Part shown: positions 50,744-59,963 of the stretch, one piece after another
How positions within the stretch are numbered: position 1 is the stretch's first letter
How the letters are laid out: each line of letters opens with the position of its first letter
Origin: Haemophilus influenzae
Lineage (GTDB): Bacteria; Pseudomonadota; Gammaproteobacteria; Enterobacterales; Pasteurellaceae
Direction of reading: 5' to 3'
Assembly (NCBI GenBank): GCA_923172585.1
Contig: OV298644.1
Location: 1,381,427 to 1,445,426 of the forward strand
DNA: 64,000 nt
Program-made: the position numbers and the translations under genes
The notes under the pieces: model-generated
Told to the model about the DNA's origin: nothing
Databases searched by the model: none
Seen by the model: only the letters and a program-made list of their open reading frames with translations

Positions 50744-51286
50744 TTAATGACCTTCAAAATTGACGAGTGTATAGCAATCAACGCCCAAATTATTTAAGCG
50801 TTTTTCGCCACCTAATTCAGGTAAATTAATCACAAATGCAGCGTGTTTTACCGCTCCACCTAAACGTTGCACTAATTTTACTGTCGCTTCAACGGTGCCG
50901 CCTGTTGCTAATAAATCATCAATAATTAAAACATTGTCACCTTCTGAAATTGCATCAACGTGCATTTCCAAAGTATCTTGACCATATTCTAATTGATAAG
51001 ATTGCGAAATAGTCTCACGTGGTAATTTTTTAGGTTTACGTACTAATTCGAAAGGTAAACCTAGTGCTAAGGCAACGGGGGCACCAAAAATAAAACCACG
51101 AGATTCAGTTCCAAGCACTTTGGTAATTCCTTTATCGCGATATTGTTCCACAATAAGATCTATTGTTGCTTTAAAAGCTGCTGGAACTTCTAAAAGGGTC
51201 GTAATGTCGCGAAAGATAATGCCTTCTTTTGGATAATTAGGAATTGATTTGATAGAAGATTTGATTAAATCAAGTTGTGTAGTCAT
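50744..51286 (-). CDS. apt: Adenine phosphoribosyltransferase Apt
   Basis: Apt makes AMP from adenine and PRPP. 180 residues (183 in E. coli). [21 protein letters not shown] starts the protein, [13 protein letters not shown] is a family block, the PRPP loop is [20 protein letters not shown] near residue 125, and [17 protein letters not shown] binds adenine. dnaX starts 12 bp downstream, matching the E. coli apt-dnaX order. An uptake signal lies about 15 bp upstream of its ATG. Confidence 0.96.
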   Translation of the reverse strand: MTTQLDLIKSSIKSIPNYPKEGIIFRDITTLLEVPAAFKATIDLIVEQYRDKGITKVLGTESRGFIFGAPVALALGLPFELVRKPKKLPRETISQSYQLEYGQDTLEMHVDAISEGDNVLIIDDLLATGGTVEATVKLVQRLGGAVKHAAFVINLPELGGEKRLNNLGVDCYTLVNFEGH

Positions 51287-51366
51287 AAATAATGCTCAAA
51301 AGTGCGGTAAAAAAAGAAACGTTTTTAGATTGGCATTCTATCATAAAAAAATAGAAAGAGAGGAAA

Positions 51367-51396
51367 ATAAAAATCCCCAATTGGGGATTTTTATTT
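51367..51396 (-). terminator. Terminator after lpd
   Basis: AAATCCCCAA and TTGGGGATTT (51371-51390) make a near-perfect palindrome with T runs on both sides, 49-78 bp after the lpd stop. Confidence 0.8.
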
Positions 51397-51444
51397 AAGT
51401 TTGAGTTTACAATTTAAGATGAATTAAAAATTCTTCAATAAGAA

Positions 51445-52869
51445 TTATTTTTTCTTCGCTTTTGCATTTGGAAGGTCAGTAATTGAGCCTTCAAATACTT
51501 CCGCAGCTAAGCCAACAGACTCGTGTAACGTTGGGTGTGCGTGGATAGTTAATGCGATATCTTCTGCATCACAACCCATTTCAATTGCCAAACCAATTTC
51601 GCCTAATAATTCCCCACCATTAGAACCTACGATTGCACCGCCCAGTACACGATGCGTATCTTTATCAAAGATTAACTTCGTCATACCTTCTGAACATTCA
51701 GATGCAATCGCGCGGCCTGATGCAGCCCAAGGGAATTTAGCCACTTCGTAGTTTAAGCCTTCTTGTTTACATTCTTTCTCAGTTTTACCTACCCACGCCA
51801 CTTCTGGTTCGGTATAAGCGATTGATGGAATTACTTTAGGATCGAAGTAGTGTTTTTGTCCCGCAATGACTTCTGCGGCAACGTGACCTTCGTGAACACC
51901 TTTATGTGCTAACATTGGCTGACCTACAATATCCCCAATTGCGTAGATATGTGGCACGTTGGTACGCATTTGTTTATCAACGTGAATAAAACCACGATCA
52001 TCTACTTCAACGCCTGCTTTACCTGCATCAATCAATTTACCATTTGGCACACGACCGATAGCGACAAGTACTGCATCATAACGTTTGGTGTCATTACATG
52101 CTTTGCCTTCCATTGAAACATAGATACCATCATCTTTTGCTTCAACTGCAGTCACTTTGGTTTCAAGCATTAACTTGAATTTTTTCTCAACTTGTTTAGT
52201 GTAAATACCAACAACATCTTTATCTGCTGCGGGAATCACTTGGTCGAACATTTCAACAACTTCAACTTCAGAACCTAAAGCATTGTATACAGTCCCCATT
52301 TCTAAACCGATGATACCACCGCCCATAATAAGTAGTTTTTTCGGTACTTCTTTTAATTTGAGCGCATCTGTTGAATCCCAAATACGAGGATCTTCGTGTG
52401 GGATAAAGGGTAATTGAACTGGACGAGAACCTGCCGCAATAATGGCATTGTCGAATTTAACAGTCGTAGGGTTTCCATCGCGATCACGCGCAACTAATGT
52501 GTGAGAATCGGTAAAAGTCGCTAAACCTTCAACAACAGTCACTTTACGTGCTTTTGCCATTCCCGCTAAACCGCCAGTTAATTTAGCAACAACAGCTTCT
52601 TTACCTGCACGTACTTCATCTAGCTCAATGCGTGGTTCACTAAAATAAATACCATTTTTATTAGCATGCTTTGCTTCTTCAATTACTTTTGCAACGTGTA
52701 ATAACGCTTTAGATGGAATACAACCTACGTTTAAACACACCCCACCTAAGGTTGAATAACGCTCAACAATAACAGTTTCTAATCCTAAATCCGCACAACG
52801 GAATGCGGCTGAATAACCTGCAGGACCTGCACCAAGTACAACGACTTGGGTTTTAATTTCTTTACTCAT
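51445..52869 (-). CDS. lpd: Dihydrolipoamide dehydrogenase Lpd (E3)
   Basis: Lpd reoxidises the dihydrolipoyl group of pyruvate and oxoglutarate dehydrogenases, reducing NAD through FAD. 474 residues, same length as E. coli. FAD motif VVVLGAGPAGYSAAFRCADL, redox disulfide GGVCLNVGCIPSKALLH near residue 45, NAD motif LLIMGGGIIGLEMGTVYNAL near 180, second FAD motif IYAIGDIVGQPMLAHK, and the active-site histidine in AHPTLHESVGLAAE near 445. Third gene of the aceE-aceF-lpd cluster. A REP-like palindrome lies between aceF and lpd. Confidence 0.97.
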   Translation of the reverse strand: MSKEIKTQVVVLGAGPAGYSAAFRCADLGLETVIVERYSTLGGVCLNVGCIPSKALLHVAKVIEEAKHANKNGIYFSEPRIELDEVRAGKEAVVAKLTGGLAGMAKARKVTVVEGLATFTDSHTLVARDRDGNPTTVKFDNAIIAAGSRPVQLPFIPHEDPRIWDSTDALKLKEVPKKLLIMGGGIIGLEMGTVYNALGSEVEVVEMFDQVIPAADKDVVGIYTKQVEKKFKLMLETKVTAVEAKDDGIYVSMEGKACNDTKRYDAVLVAIGRVPNGKLIDAGKAGVEVDDRGFIHVDKQMRTNVPHIYAIGDIVGQPMLAHKGVHEGHVAAEVIAGQKHYFDPKVIPSIAYTEPEVAWVGKTEKECKQEGLNYEVAKFPWAASGRAIASECSEGMTKLIFDKDTHRVLGGAIVGSNGGELLGEIGLAIEMGCDAEDIALTIHAHPTLHESVGLAAEVFEGSITDLPNAKAKKK

Positions 52870-52920
52870 TTTTACCTCGTAAAAACGTTCAAAATATTGA
52901 CCGCACTTTTACGGTCTTTA

Positions 52921-52979
52921 TAGGATGGGTTTCTGCCCACCAAAGATTTCATTAATCGGTGGGCATAAAGCCCACCTAC
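52921..52979. repeat. REP-like palindrome pair (lpd-aceF)
   Basis: TAGGATGGGTTTCTGCCCACC and GGTGGGCATAAAGCCCACC face each other around 15 bases. The foot (GTAGGTGGGC on the minus strand) resembles the pair at 58145-58216. It sits in the 113 bp between aceF and lpd, next to an uptake signal. Confidence 0.7.
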
Positions 52980-52982
52980 AGA

Positions 52983-54632
52983 TTACATTACTAAGCGACG
53001 TAAATCTGCTAAAACAGAGCCAAGATAGCTAATGAAACGAGCTCCATCTGCACCATCAATGACACGGTGGTCAAATGATAATGACATCGGAAGAATTAAG
53101 CGTGGCGCAAATTCTTTACCGTTCCATACTGGCTCCATTGATGATTTAGACACACCAAGGATAGCTACTTCTGGCGCATTTACGATTGGTGCAAAGTGAG
53201 TTGTACCAATACCACCAAGACTTGAAATGGTGAAACAGCCACCTTGCATATCAGATGCAGTTAATTTGCCTTCACGGGCTTTTTTCGATACTTCCATTAA
53301 TTCACGTGAAAGTTCGATAATGCCTTTCTTGTTCACATTTTTGAATACAGGCACTACTAAGCCATTCGGCGTATCTACTGCGACACCGATGTTAATATAT
53401 TTTTTCAGGATTAAGCGTTGAGCATCTTCGGTAATTGAGCTATTGAAACGTGGATACGCTTCTAATGCTTTTGCCACCGCTTTCATAATGAACACAACTG
53501 GCGTGATTTTTACGCCGAGTTTTTGTTTTTCTGCTAACGCATTTTGTTCTTTACGGAATGCTTCTAAATCCGTGATATCTGCTTTATCGAAGTGAGTAAC
53601 GTGTGGAATTATTACCCAGTTACGATGTAAGTTAGCACCTGAAATTTTGTTGATACGACTTAATTCAACTTCTTCAATTTCGCCAAATTTACTGAAATCA
53701 ACTTTTGGCCATGGCAATAAGCCTAAGCCAGCACCATTTGCTACACCATTGCCAGTAGCTTGTGCTGTTGCACCGCTTTCATAGGCTTTAACTGCGGTCT
53801 TCACATAAGCTTCAATATCTTCTTTAACGATACGACCTTTACGACCAGTACCTTTTACTTTATCTAGATTTACACCAAATTCACGAGCTAAACGACGAAT
53901 TACTGGTGTTGCGTGTGCATATCCTGTACTTGCTTCTACTTTTTCTTGGCTTAATCCAGATACGTTGTTATTTGATTGAGCTGCTTGTGCAGTAGTAGCA
54001 GGAGCTGCTGCCTGTGGTGCTGATGTTGAAGCTGAAGCTGAAGCTGATGCTGAAGCTGATTCTGATTCTGCTGGAGCTGCACCTAGTACTTCAAAACGCA
54101 TAATTAATGAACCAGTTGAAACTTTATCGCCTGATTTCACTAAAATTTCTTTTACCACACCGCCGAATGGTGCAGGAACTTCCATTGAAGCTTTATCGCC
54201 TTCAACGGTAATTAAAGATTGTTCTTCAGTGATTGTATCGCCAACTGCAACCATAATTTCGGTTACATTGACTTCATCACCACCAATATCTGGCACATTT
54301 ACTTCTACAATAGCTGAAGTCGTTGGTGCGGTAGCAACCACTGGTGCAGTAGGCGCATCAGCTACTGGAGCAGTAGGCTCATCAGCTGCTGGAGCAGCAC
54401 CTGCCGCTTCTAATACAAGCATTGGAGTACCAGTTGAAACTTTATCGCCCACTTTGACTAAAATTTCTTTTACAACACCCGCTTCTGGTGCAGGCACTTC
54501 CATTGAAGCTTTATCGCCTTCAACGTTAATGATAGATTGATCAACAGAAATGGTATCGCCTACGTTTACCATCACTTCTGTTACGGTAACTTCATCACTA
54601 CCAATATCAGGAATTTGAATTTGTTTTGACAT
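52983..54632 (-). CDS. aceF: Pyruvate dehydrogenase E2 AceF
   Basis: AceF is the acetyltransferase core of pyruvate dehydrogenase. 549 residues; E. coli has 630 with three lipoyl domains, and this one has two. The lipoyl lysines are in the two [11 protein letters not shown] motifs (about residues 40 and 140). An alanine/serine-rich linker (about 185-215) coded by six-base repeats separates them from the E3-binding domain ([15 protein letters not shown] near 240). The catalytic domain begins around residue 310 and contains the catalytic [13 protein letters not shown] near 520. It lies between aceE and lpd. Confidence 0.96.
   Translation of the reverse strand: MSKQIQIPDIGSDEVTVTEVMVNVGDTISVDQSIINVEGDKASMEVPAPEAGVVKEILVKVGDKVSTGTPMLVLEAAGAAPAADEPTAPVADAPTAPVVATAPTTSAIVEVNVPDIGGDEVNVTEIMVAVGDTITEEQSLITVEGDKASMEVPAPFGGVVKEILVKSGDKVSTGSLIMRFEVLGAAPAESESASASASASASTSAPQAAAPATTAQAAQSNNNVSGLSQEKVEASTGYAHATPVIRRLAREFGVNLDKVKGTGRKGRIVKEDIEAYVKTAVKAYESGATAQATGNGVANGAGLGLLPWPKVDFSKFGEIEEVELSRINKISGANLHRNWVIIPHVTHFDKADITDLEAFRKEQNALAEKQKLGVKITPVVFIMKAVAKALEAYPRFNSSITEDAQRLILKKYINIGVAVDTPNGLVVPVFKNVNKKGIIELSRELMEVSKKAREGKLTASDMQGGCFTISSLGGIGTTHFAPIVNAPEVAILGVSKSSMEPVWNGKEFAPRLILPMSLSFDHRVIDGADGARFISYLGSVLADLRRLVM
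54018..54075 (+). repeat. Hexanucleotide repeats in the aceF linker
   Basis: Several imperfect units of GAAGCT and GATTCT follow each other; on the minus strand they code for an alternating serine-alanine stretch in the AceF linker. Unit number could vary by slippage without breaking the frame. Confidence 0.65.
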
Positions 54633-54694
54633 TTTTTGTTCCTTTTAAAGTGCGGTCATAAAACACAATGTTTTTTGACCGCAGTTTTCATCAA

Positions 54695-57355
54695 TTACGC
54701 ATAAAGCGGATTGATACGATCTACATTCAAACCGAATTTCGCAATCGCATCTGCAACCACTTGGTTAGATACTGTACCTTCTTTCGCTAATTGAGAAAGT
54801 GCAGCAACCACAACATAACGTGCATCAACTTCGAAGTGTTCACGTAAGTTTGCACGGCTATCTGAACGACCGAAACCGTCTGTACCTAATACATGATAGT
54901 GCTTACTTGGTACAAATGCACGGATTTGATCAGCATAACCTTTCACATAGTCAGTTGAAGCAACGGTTGGTAAATCAGCTAATACTTGAGCAACGTATGG
55001 CACGCGTTGTGTCTCTGTTGGGTGTAATAAGTTCCAACGTGCTGCATCATGACCTTCGCGTGCTAATTCATTGAATGAAGGCGCAGAAAATACATCTGAA
55101 GTCACACCGTAGTCATTTGCAAGAATTTGTGCCGCTTCACGCACGTGACGCATAATCGCACCAGAACCTAATAACTGAACGTGACCTTTGCCTTTTTTAC
55201 CTTCCACTGTTTCAAATTTATATAAACCTTTACGGATACCTTCTTCCGCACCAGCAGGAATCGCAGGTTGATCCATCACTTCATTTAATGTAGTCATATA
55301 ATAGAACACATCTTCTTGTTTTTCGCCGTACATACGGTTGATACCGTCTTGCATAATAACAGCAACTTCAAATGCAAATGATGGATCGTAAGTGATACAG
55401 TTAGGAATGATACCCGCTTGGATATGGCTGTGACCGTCTTCGTGTTGTAAACCTTCTCCATTTAAGGTTGTACGACCAGAAGTACCCCCTACCATAAAGC
55501 CACGAGCTAATTGGTCGCCTGCAGCCCACATCATATCGCCCACACGTTGGAAACCAAACATTGAGTAATAGATGAAGAATGGAATCATCGGTTGGTTATT
55601 GACAGAGTACGAGTTCGCTGCTGCTAACCAAGATGCGGTTGCACCTAATTCATTGATACCTTCTTGTAGCACTTGACCATCTTTTGCTTCACGATAGTAA
55701 GCCACTAAATCACGGTCTGAAGGTACATAGTTTTGACCATGTGGGTTATAAATACCAACTTGACGGAATAAACCTTCCATACCGAAAGTACGCGCTTCAT
55801 CCGCAATCATTGGAACGATAGTTTTACCGATGTTTTTATCTTTTAATAAGATGTTTAATGCACGAGTAAACGCCATAGTGGTTGAAATACCACGAGGTTG
55901 TTCTTCTAATAATGCTTTAAATTCTTCTAATGCAGGAACTTTATATTCAACATCAAATTTAGTACGACGAGCAGGAACATAACCGTTTAATGCTTTACGG
56001 TGACCATGTAAGTATTCATACTCAGGTGTGCCTTCAGCAAATTTAATGTATTCTAATTTTTCTACTTGTTCATCGGTTAATGGTAATTCAAAGAAGTCAC
56101 GGAAACCTTTAAGGCTTTCGTAAGACATTTTTTTAGATTGGTGAGCGGTATTTTTACTTTCCGCTTCAGGAATTTTATAACCTTTAACTTGATGCGCTAA
56201 AATCACAACTGGTTTCGTTGCATTTTGTGCTTTTGCATAGGCTGCATATAATTTTTCGCTATCATGTGCACCACGGCGTAATGCCCAGATTTCATCATCG
56301 GTCATATCAGCAACTAATGCAGCAGTTTCTGGATAACGACCGAAGAAGTGTTCACGAATATATGCACCATCTTTAGATTTAAAGGTTAAATAATCTCCAT
56401 CAACGACTTCCATCATTAACTGAGTTAATTTACCTGAAGTATCTTTCGCGAATAATTTATCCCAATCGCTGCCCCATAAAACTTTAATCACTTCCCAGCC
56501 AGCACCAGTAAATAGCCCTTCTAACTCTTGAACGATTTTACCATTACCATTCACAGGGCCATCTAAACGTTGTAAGTTACAACTAATTGTGAAGATCAAG
56601 TTATCTAAGTGTTCACGTGCTGCGAAAGTTAATGCACCTTTAGACTCAATTTCATCCATCTCGCCATCGCCTAAGAATGCATAAACTTTTTGATCTTTGG
56701 TATCTTTTAAACCACGGTTATCGAGATATTTTAAGAAACGCGCTTGGTAGATGGCATTCACAGGACCTAAACCCATAGAAACCGTAGAGAATTGCCAGAA
56801 TTCAGGCATTAATTTAGGGTGTGGATATGAAGATAAACCATCGGTAAAGGCTTCTTGACGGAAGTTATCCATTTGTTCTTCAGTTAAACGACCTTCTAAG
56901 AATGCACGCGCATACATACCTGGTGCTGCATGGCCTTGGAAGAAAATTAAGTCGCCACCGTTTTTCTCTGTTGCAGCTTTAAAAAAGTGGTTGTAGCAAA
57001 CTTCATACATTGTTGCTGCAGATTGGAAAGTGGAAATATGCCCACCTAAATCAAGATCTTTCTTCTGACTGCGTAAAACCATCGCGATCGCATTCCAACG
57101 TACTGCTGAACGAATACGACGTTCGATGGCGTGATCACCTGGATAAGCAGGTTGCTCAGCCACAGGAATAGTATTCACGTAATCAGTGGTAACTCCTGTT
57201 GGCAATGAAACACCACTTGTACGTGCTTGACCAATAACTTGCTCAACGATATATTGAGCACGCTCAACGCCCTCTTCACGAATTAATGAATCTAATGATT
57301 GCAACCAATCTTGTGTTTCGATTGGATCAACGTCATTTTTTAAAATCTCAGACAT
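54695..57355 (-). CDS. aceE: Pyruvate dehydrogenase E1 AceE
   Basis: AceE is the thiamine-diphosphate-dependent decarboxylase of the pyruvate dehydrogenase complex. 886 residues (887 in E. coli). Thiamine-diphosphate motif FLGDGEMDEIESKGALTFAA near residue 228-247, ending in NGNGKI; GLGPVNAIYQARFLKYL upstream of it; and, in the transketolase-like domain, YSMFGFQRVGDMMWAAGDQ near 615 and TLNGEGLQHEDGHSH near 645. C-terminal domain with DGFGRSDSRANLREHFEV. First gene of the cluster; the 299 bp upstream holds its promoter. No pdhR is visible here, so the regulator is not known from this window. Confidence 0.97.
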   Translation of the reverse strand: MSEILKNDVDPIETQDWLQSLDSLIREEGVERAQYIVEQVIGQARTSGVSLPTGVTTDYVNTIPVAEQPAYPGDHAIERRIRSAVRWNAIAMVLRSQKKDLDLGGHISTFQSAATMYEVCYNHFFKAATEKNGGDLIFFQGHAAPGMYARAFLEGRLTEEQMDNFRQEAFTDGLSSYPHPKLMPEFWQFSTVSMGLGPVNAIYQARFLKYLDNRGLKDTKDQKVYAFLGDGEMDEIESKGALTFAAREHLDNLIFTISCNLQRLDGPVNGNGKIVQELEGLFTGAGWEVIKVLWGSDWDKLFAKDTSGKLTQLMMEVVDGDYLTFKSKDGAYIREHFFGRYPETAALVADMTDDEIWALRRGAHDSEKLYAAYAKAQNATKPVVILAHQVKGYKIPEAESKNTAHQSKKMSYESLKGFRDFFELPLTDEQVEKLEYIKFAEGTPEYEYLHGHRKALNGYVPARRTKFDVEYKVPALEEFKALLEEQPRGISTTMAFTRALNILLKDKNIGKTIVPMIADEARTFGMEGLFRQVGIYNPHGQNYVPSDRDLVAYYREAKDGQVLQEGINELGATASWLAAANSYSVNNQPMIPFFIYYSMFGFQRVGDMMWAAGDQLARGFMVGGTSGRTTLNGEGLQHEDGHSHIQAGIIPNCITYDPSFAFEVAVIMQDGINRMYGEKQEDVFYYMTTLNEVMDQPAIPAGAEEGIRKGLYKFETVEGKKGKGHVQLLGSGAIMRHVREAAQILANDYGVTSDVFSAPSFNELAREGHDAARWNLLHPTETQRVPYVAQVLADLPTVASTDYVKGYADQIRAFVPSKHYHVLGTDGFGRSDSRANLREHFEVDARYVVVAALSQLAKEGTVSNQVVADAIAKFGLNVDRINPLYA

Positions 57356-57654
57356 AGGTTTTCCTTAATCTGTTTTGAGTGAATATTAGTTTAGACAAGG
57401 CTAAACACGAATACGGCAATATTTGCTTTTCACAAACATTTAACAAATCTTGTAAATTTTAGAAGATTTTTTGAGATAAAGATAGTGAATTTTCATCAAA
57501 TCATCATATCAAATCAGCTTTGCCATAAATAATTATTTGAAAGTGCGGTAATTTTTTTATGTTTTTTTGTTCGCTAAAATAACCAGTAAAATATTGCATT
57601 CCATAGGGCTTTGTTTTAAAGTTTTTTCAGATTTTTTTCAAAAAGGACTCAGCA

Positions 57655-58113
57655 ATGCAGACAACAACTCGAACCCTCACTCAACACAAACGTATTGCAC
57701 TTGTGGCTCATGACAGTTGTAAAAAAAATTTACTGAATTGGACGCAAAAACACAAAGAGGCACTTAAGCCTCATATACTTTATGCAACAGGTACAACAGG
57801 GCATATTTTAGAACGAGAAACAGGTTTAAGCATTCAATCTTTATTAAGTGGTCCGATGGGAGGTGACCAACAACTTGGTGGATTAATCGCAGAAAAGAAA
57901 ATCGACATGATGATCTTCTTTTGGGATCCAATGAATGCCGCCCCACATGATCCTGATGTGAAAGCCCTTATGCGTATTGCAACAGTGTGGAATATCCCTG
58001 TTGCGATTAATCAAAGCTCTGCAGATTTTCTTTTAACTTCAGTTTTATTTGAACAAGATGTGGAAATTGAAGTGCCAGATTATGAGGGGTATTTAAAAGA
58101 GCGGTTAGCTTAA
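57655..58113 (+). CDS. mgsA: Methylglyoxal synthase MgsA
   Basis: MgsA converts dihydroxyacetone phosphate to methylglyoxal and phosphate, a bypass when phosphate is limiting. 152 residues, same length as E. coli. [17 protein letters not shown] starts the fold, [13 protein letters not shown] holds the substrate-binding threonines, the catalytic aspartate is in [16 protein letters not shown] near residue 71, and [18 protein letters not shown] is the substrate loop with DP and HD. It is divergent from aceE, and two REP-like palindromes follow it. Confidence 0.96.
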   Translation: MQTTTRTLTQHKRIALVAHDSCKKNLLNWTQKHKEALKPHILYATGTTGHILERETGLSIQSLLSGPMGGDQQLGGLIAEKKIDMMIFFWDPMNAAPHDPDVKALMRIATVWNIPVAINQSSADFLLTSVLFEQDVEIEVPDYEGYLKERLA

Positions 58114-58144
58114 ACTGCAACGAAAATTTACCGCACTTTATAGT

Positions 58145-58216
58145 TGTAGGGTGGGCTTTAGCCCACCAATTAACCATAAAAAATGAATAAAAACGGTGGG
58201 CTGAAGCCCACCCTAC
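58145..58216. repeat. REP pair (BIME-like) after mgsA
   Basis: GTAGGGTGGGCTTTAGCCCA (58145 onward, hairpin to 58167) and a mirror image hairpin (about 58195-58216) ending GCCCACCCTAC face each other around 27 bases. The GTAG foot plus GGTGGGC hairpin is typical of the REP family associated with RAYT transposases. Confidence 0.8.
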
Positions 58217-58257
58217 GATACTTAAAAACACGAACAAAATTTATCGCCCTGTTTTAG

Positions 58258-59700
58258 TTATCTCCCAAATCCCCCTATTACAAGTATAAAGAGTACCACT
58301 TTCAACTGTTCTTCTGGGATTGGCTTGCCGTTTAGTTTCAAGTCGTTATTTTCTAGAGCAAGCGTTAATGTTACGGTTTTGTCCGTGTTTACGATAATGC
58401 CATTTGCTTCGCCTTCAGCAATTAATTCGTCCATTCTGTAAACTAAATCTTGCTTTTGGTTTTCTGGTACAAATTTAGATAACAATGAAATCGCAGTTTC
58501 TTTGTTCACATCAAAATTGATCGAAAAATCTTTGAATTGTTTGTATAAGCCACTGCGCATTAAATCAAATTTAGGATTTGGCACTAAAGCAATATTTAGA
58601 TCCAATGCCACTTTGCCTTTTTCATCAGAAATAGAAAGAGGGGCAAATTTAATTTGAGGCTGATTATTCGCAATGGTCATGCCTGCTTGTTGTAATTTTT
58701 GCACCAATGCTTTAGATAAAGGCGTATCTGAGTCGGCTTTGCCTATTGCAACTAAAATATTTAAAAGTTCTTGTAATGCGTTGCCATCAATATGGTTGAA
58801 TTCTACATTGTTGGTCACTTTACCTAAGTTGTTACCGTTAATATGTAATTCATCCAGATTTGTTTTATTGATGATATTTACTGTATCTTCCTCAACTTGT
58901 GTAGTTAAATTTGCTTGGCTGTTTTTCTGAATAAGAGAGAATTTTTCGCCAGTCTCTGCAGATTCGGTATTTTGCTCAAAATAGCCTATTTTACTATTGA
59001 TATTCCCACTATAAATAAATGGCCATTTTGTGCTTTGCAACGAGCCTTGTACGACAAGATCTTTTATTTTAATTGATGAAGCGGTTGAAACTGCATGATT
59101 AGGGGCATTTGAATTAAATGTATCGACAGATAGCACATAGTTATTTGGTGTATTTTGGTTTAAATCAATATTTAATACGACATTTGACCAATCAAAATCT
59201 GTCTTAGATTGCTCATTGTGATATTGCCCCGATGCAAGTTTTAATTCCGCATTACCGCTTAATGAATAATTCATTGCGAAATTCAGTTGTAACGGTTTCT
59301 CTGATTCTGTGATATCAAAGAATGCCTGAGTTGTTGCATTTTTTCCTAACAATGTTTGGCTTGAAAAAATGGCTGGAACGAAATTCAGTTTTGCCACACG
59401 ATCAAGCGGCAAAGGCCCGTGATAAAGTGTTGATGATAAAGGAATAATGATCGTTTCATTTGCCTTGTGAATTTCTATTTGATCTTGAATGTGAGAGGCA
59501 AATAATCCTCTATCAAATTTTATATTTTTATAAAAAATTTTACTTTCTTCTAATGCCTCAGTTTTGGCAAATAGTTGATTTAACTGTTTTAGTTGATGTA
59601 AATATTCTTCTTCAGCTTTTTTCCCTGTAAACCATGCACCTGCACACCAAACGGCAGCAAGAGAAATGACTACGCCTGCAGCAATTTTTGATTTTTTCAT
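58258..59700 (-). CDS. ydgA: YdgA-family (DUF945) protein
   Basis: A DUF945 protein of the YdgA group; the function of the family is not known. 480 residues (502 in E. coli). It has an N-terminal membrane anchor or uncleaved signal MKKSKIAAGVVISLAAVWCAGAW, then the family motif region FKYxKFDRGLFASHIQD, and a long periplasmic part with beta-structured repeats. Conserved blocks include PLPLDRVAKLNF near 90 and the C-terminal SIDFDVNKETAI-like region. It is convergent with mgsA. Assignment rests on overall length and N-terminal pattern. Confidence 0.75.
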   Translation of the reverse strand: MKKSKIAAGVVISLAAVWCAGAWFTGKKAEEEYLHQLKQLNQLFAKTEALEESKIFYKNIKFDRGLFASHIQDQIEIHKANETIIIPLSSTLYHGPLPLDRVAKLNFVPAIFSSQTLLGKNATTQAFFDITESEKPLQLNFAMNYSLSGNAELKLASGQYHNEQSKTDFDWSNVVLNIDLNQNTPNNYVLSVDTFNSNAPNHAVSTASSIKIKDLVVQGSLQSTKWPFIYSGNINSKIGYFEQNTESAETGEKFSLIQKNSQANLTTQVEEDTVNIINKTNLDELHINGNNLGKVTNNVEFNHIDGNALQELLNILVAIGKADSDTPLSKALVQKLQQAGMTIANNQPQIKFAPLSISDEKGKVALDLNIALVPNPKFDLMRSGLYKQFKDFSINFDVNKETAISLLSKFVPENQKQDLVYRMDELIAEGEANGIIVNTDKTVTLTLALENNDLKLNGKPIPEEQLKVVLFILVIGGFGR

Positions 59701-59870
59701 TTATTTCTTTCCTATTTTAAAGTAAAAATTTTCGCCAAATTTATCACAAATCCCTTTTTCTTGCCTGAAAATTTTGTTTTCCCCTTGAAGTTCATCATTT
59801 GAGACTTATGTTGAAAAACAAGAACAGAAATTACCGCACTTTAAGAAATAAAAAATTTTTAAAATTTTCT

Positions 59871-59898
59871 CTTGAAATGCGAAAGAATATCCACATCT
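59871..59898 (+). promoter_or_regulatory. Heat-shock (sigma-32) promoter of dnaK
   Basis: CTTGAAA (59871-59877) is followed after 13 bp by CCACATCT (59891-59898), one mismatch from the sigma-32 -10 CCCCATNT. Transcription would start near 59904, giving a leader of about 60 nt. Confidence 0.8.
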
Positions 59899-59963
59899 TA
59901 CAATTCGTAATAAATAGGTAAAAGCCCTACCCCGAATTTTAAAATTTTTACTAGGAGTACAAA

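Noticed and set aside
53100-54600. Plus-strand frames across aceF and aceE
   Set aside because: Shadows of conserved enzymes in the other strand; composition follows the codon bias of the real genes.
59783-59815. Second sigma-32 promoter upstream of dnaK (CTTGAAG at 59783)
   Set aside because: No -10 element resembling CCCCAT at 13-15 bp spacing; the copy at 59871 is far better.
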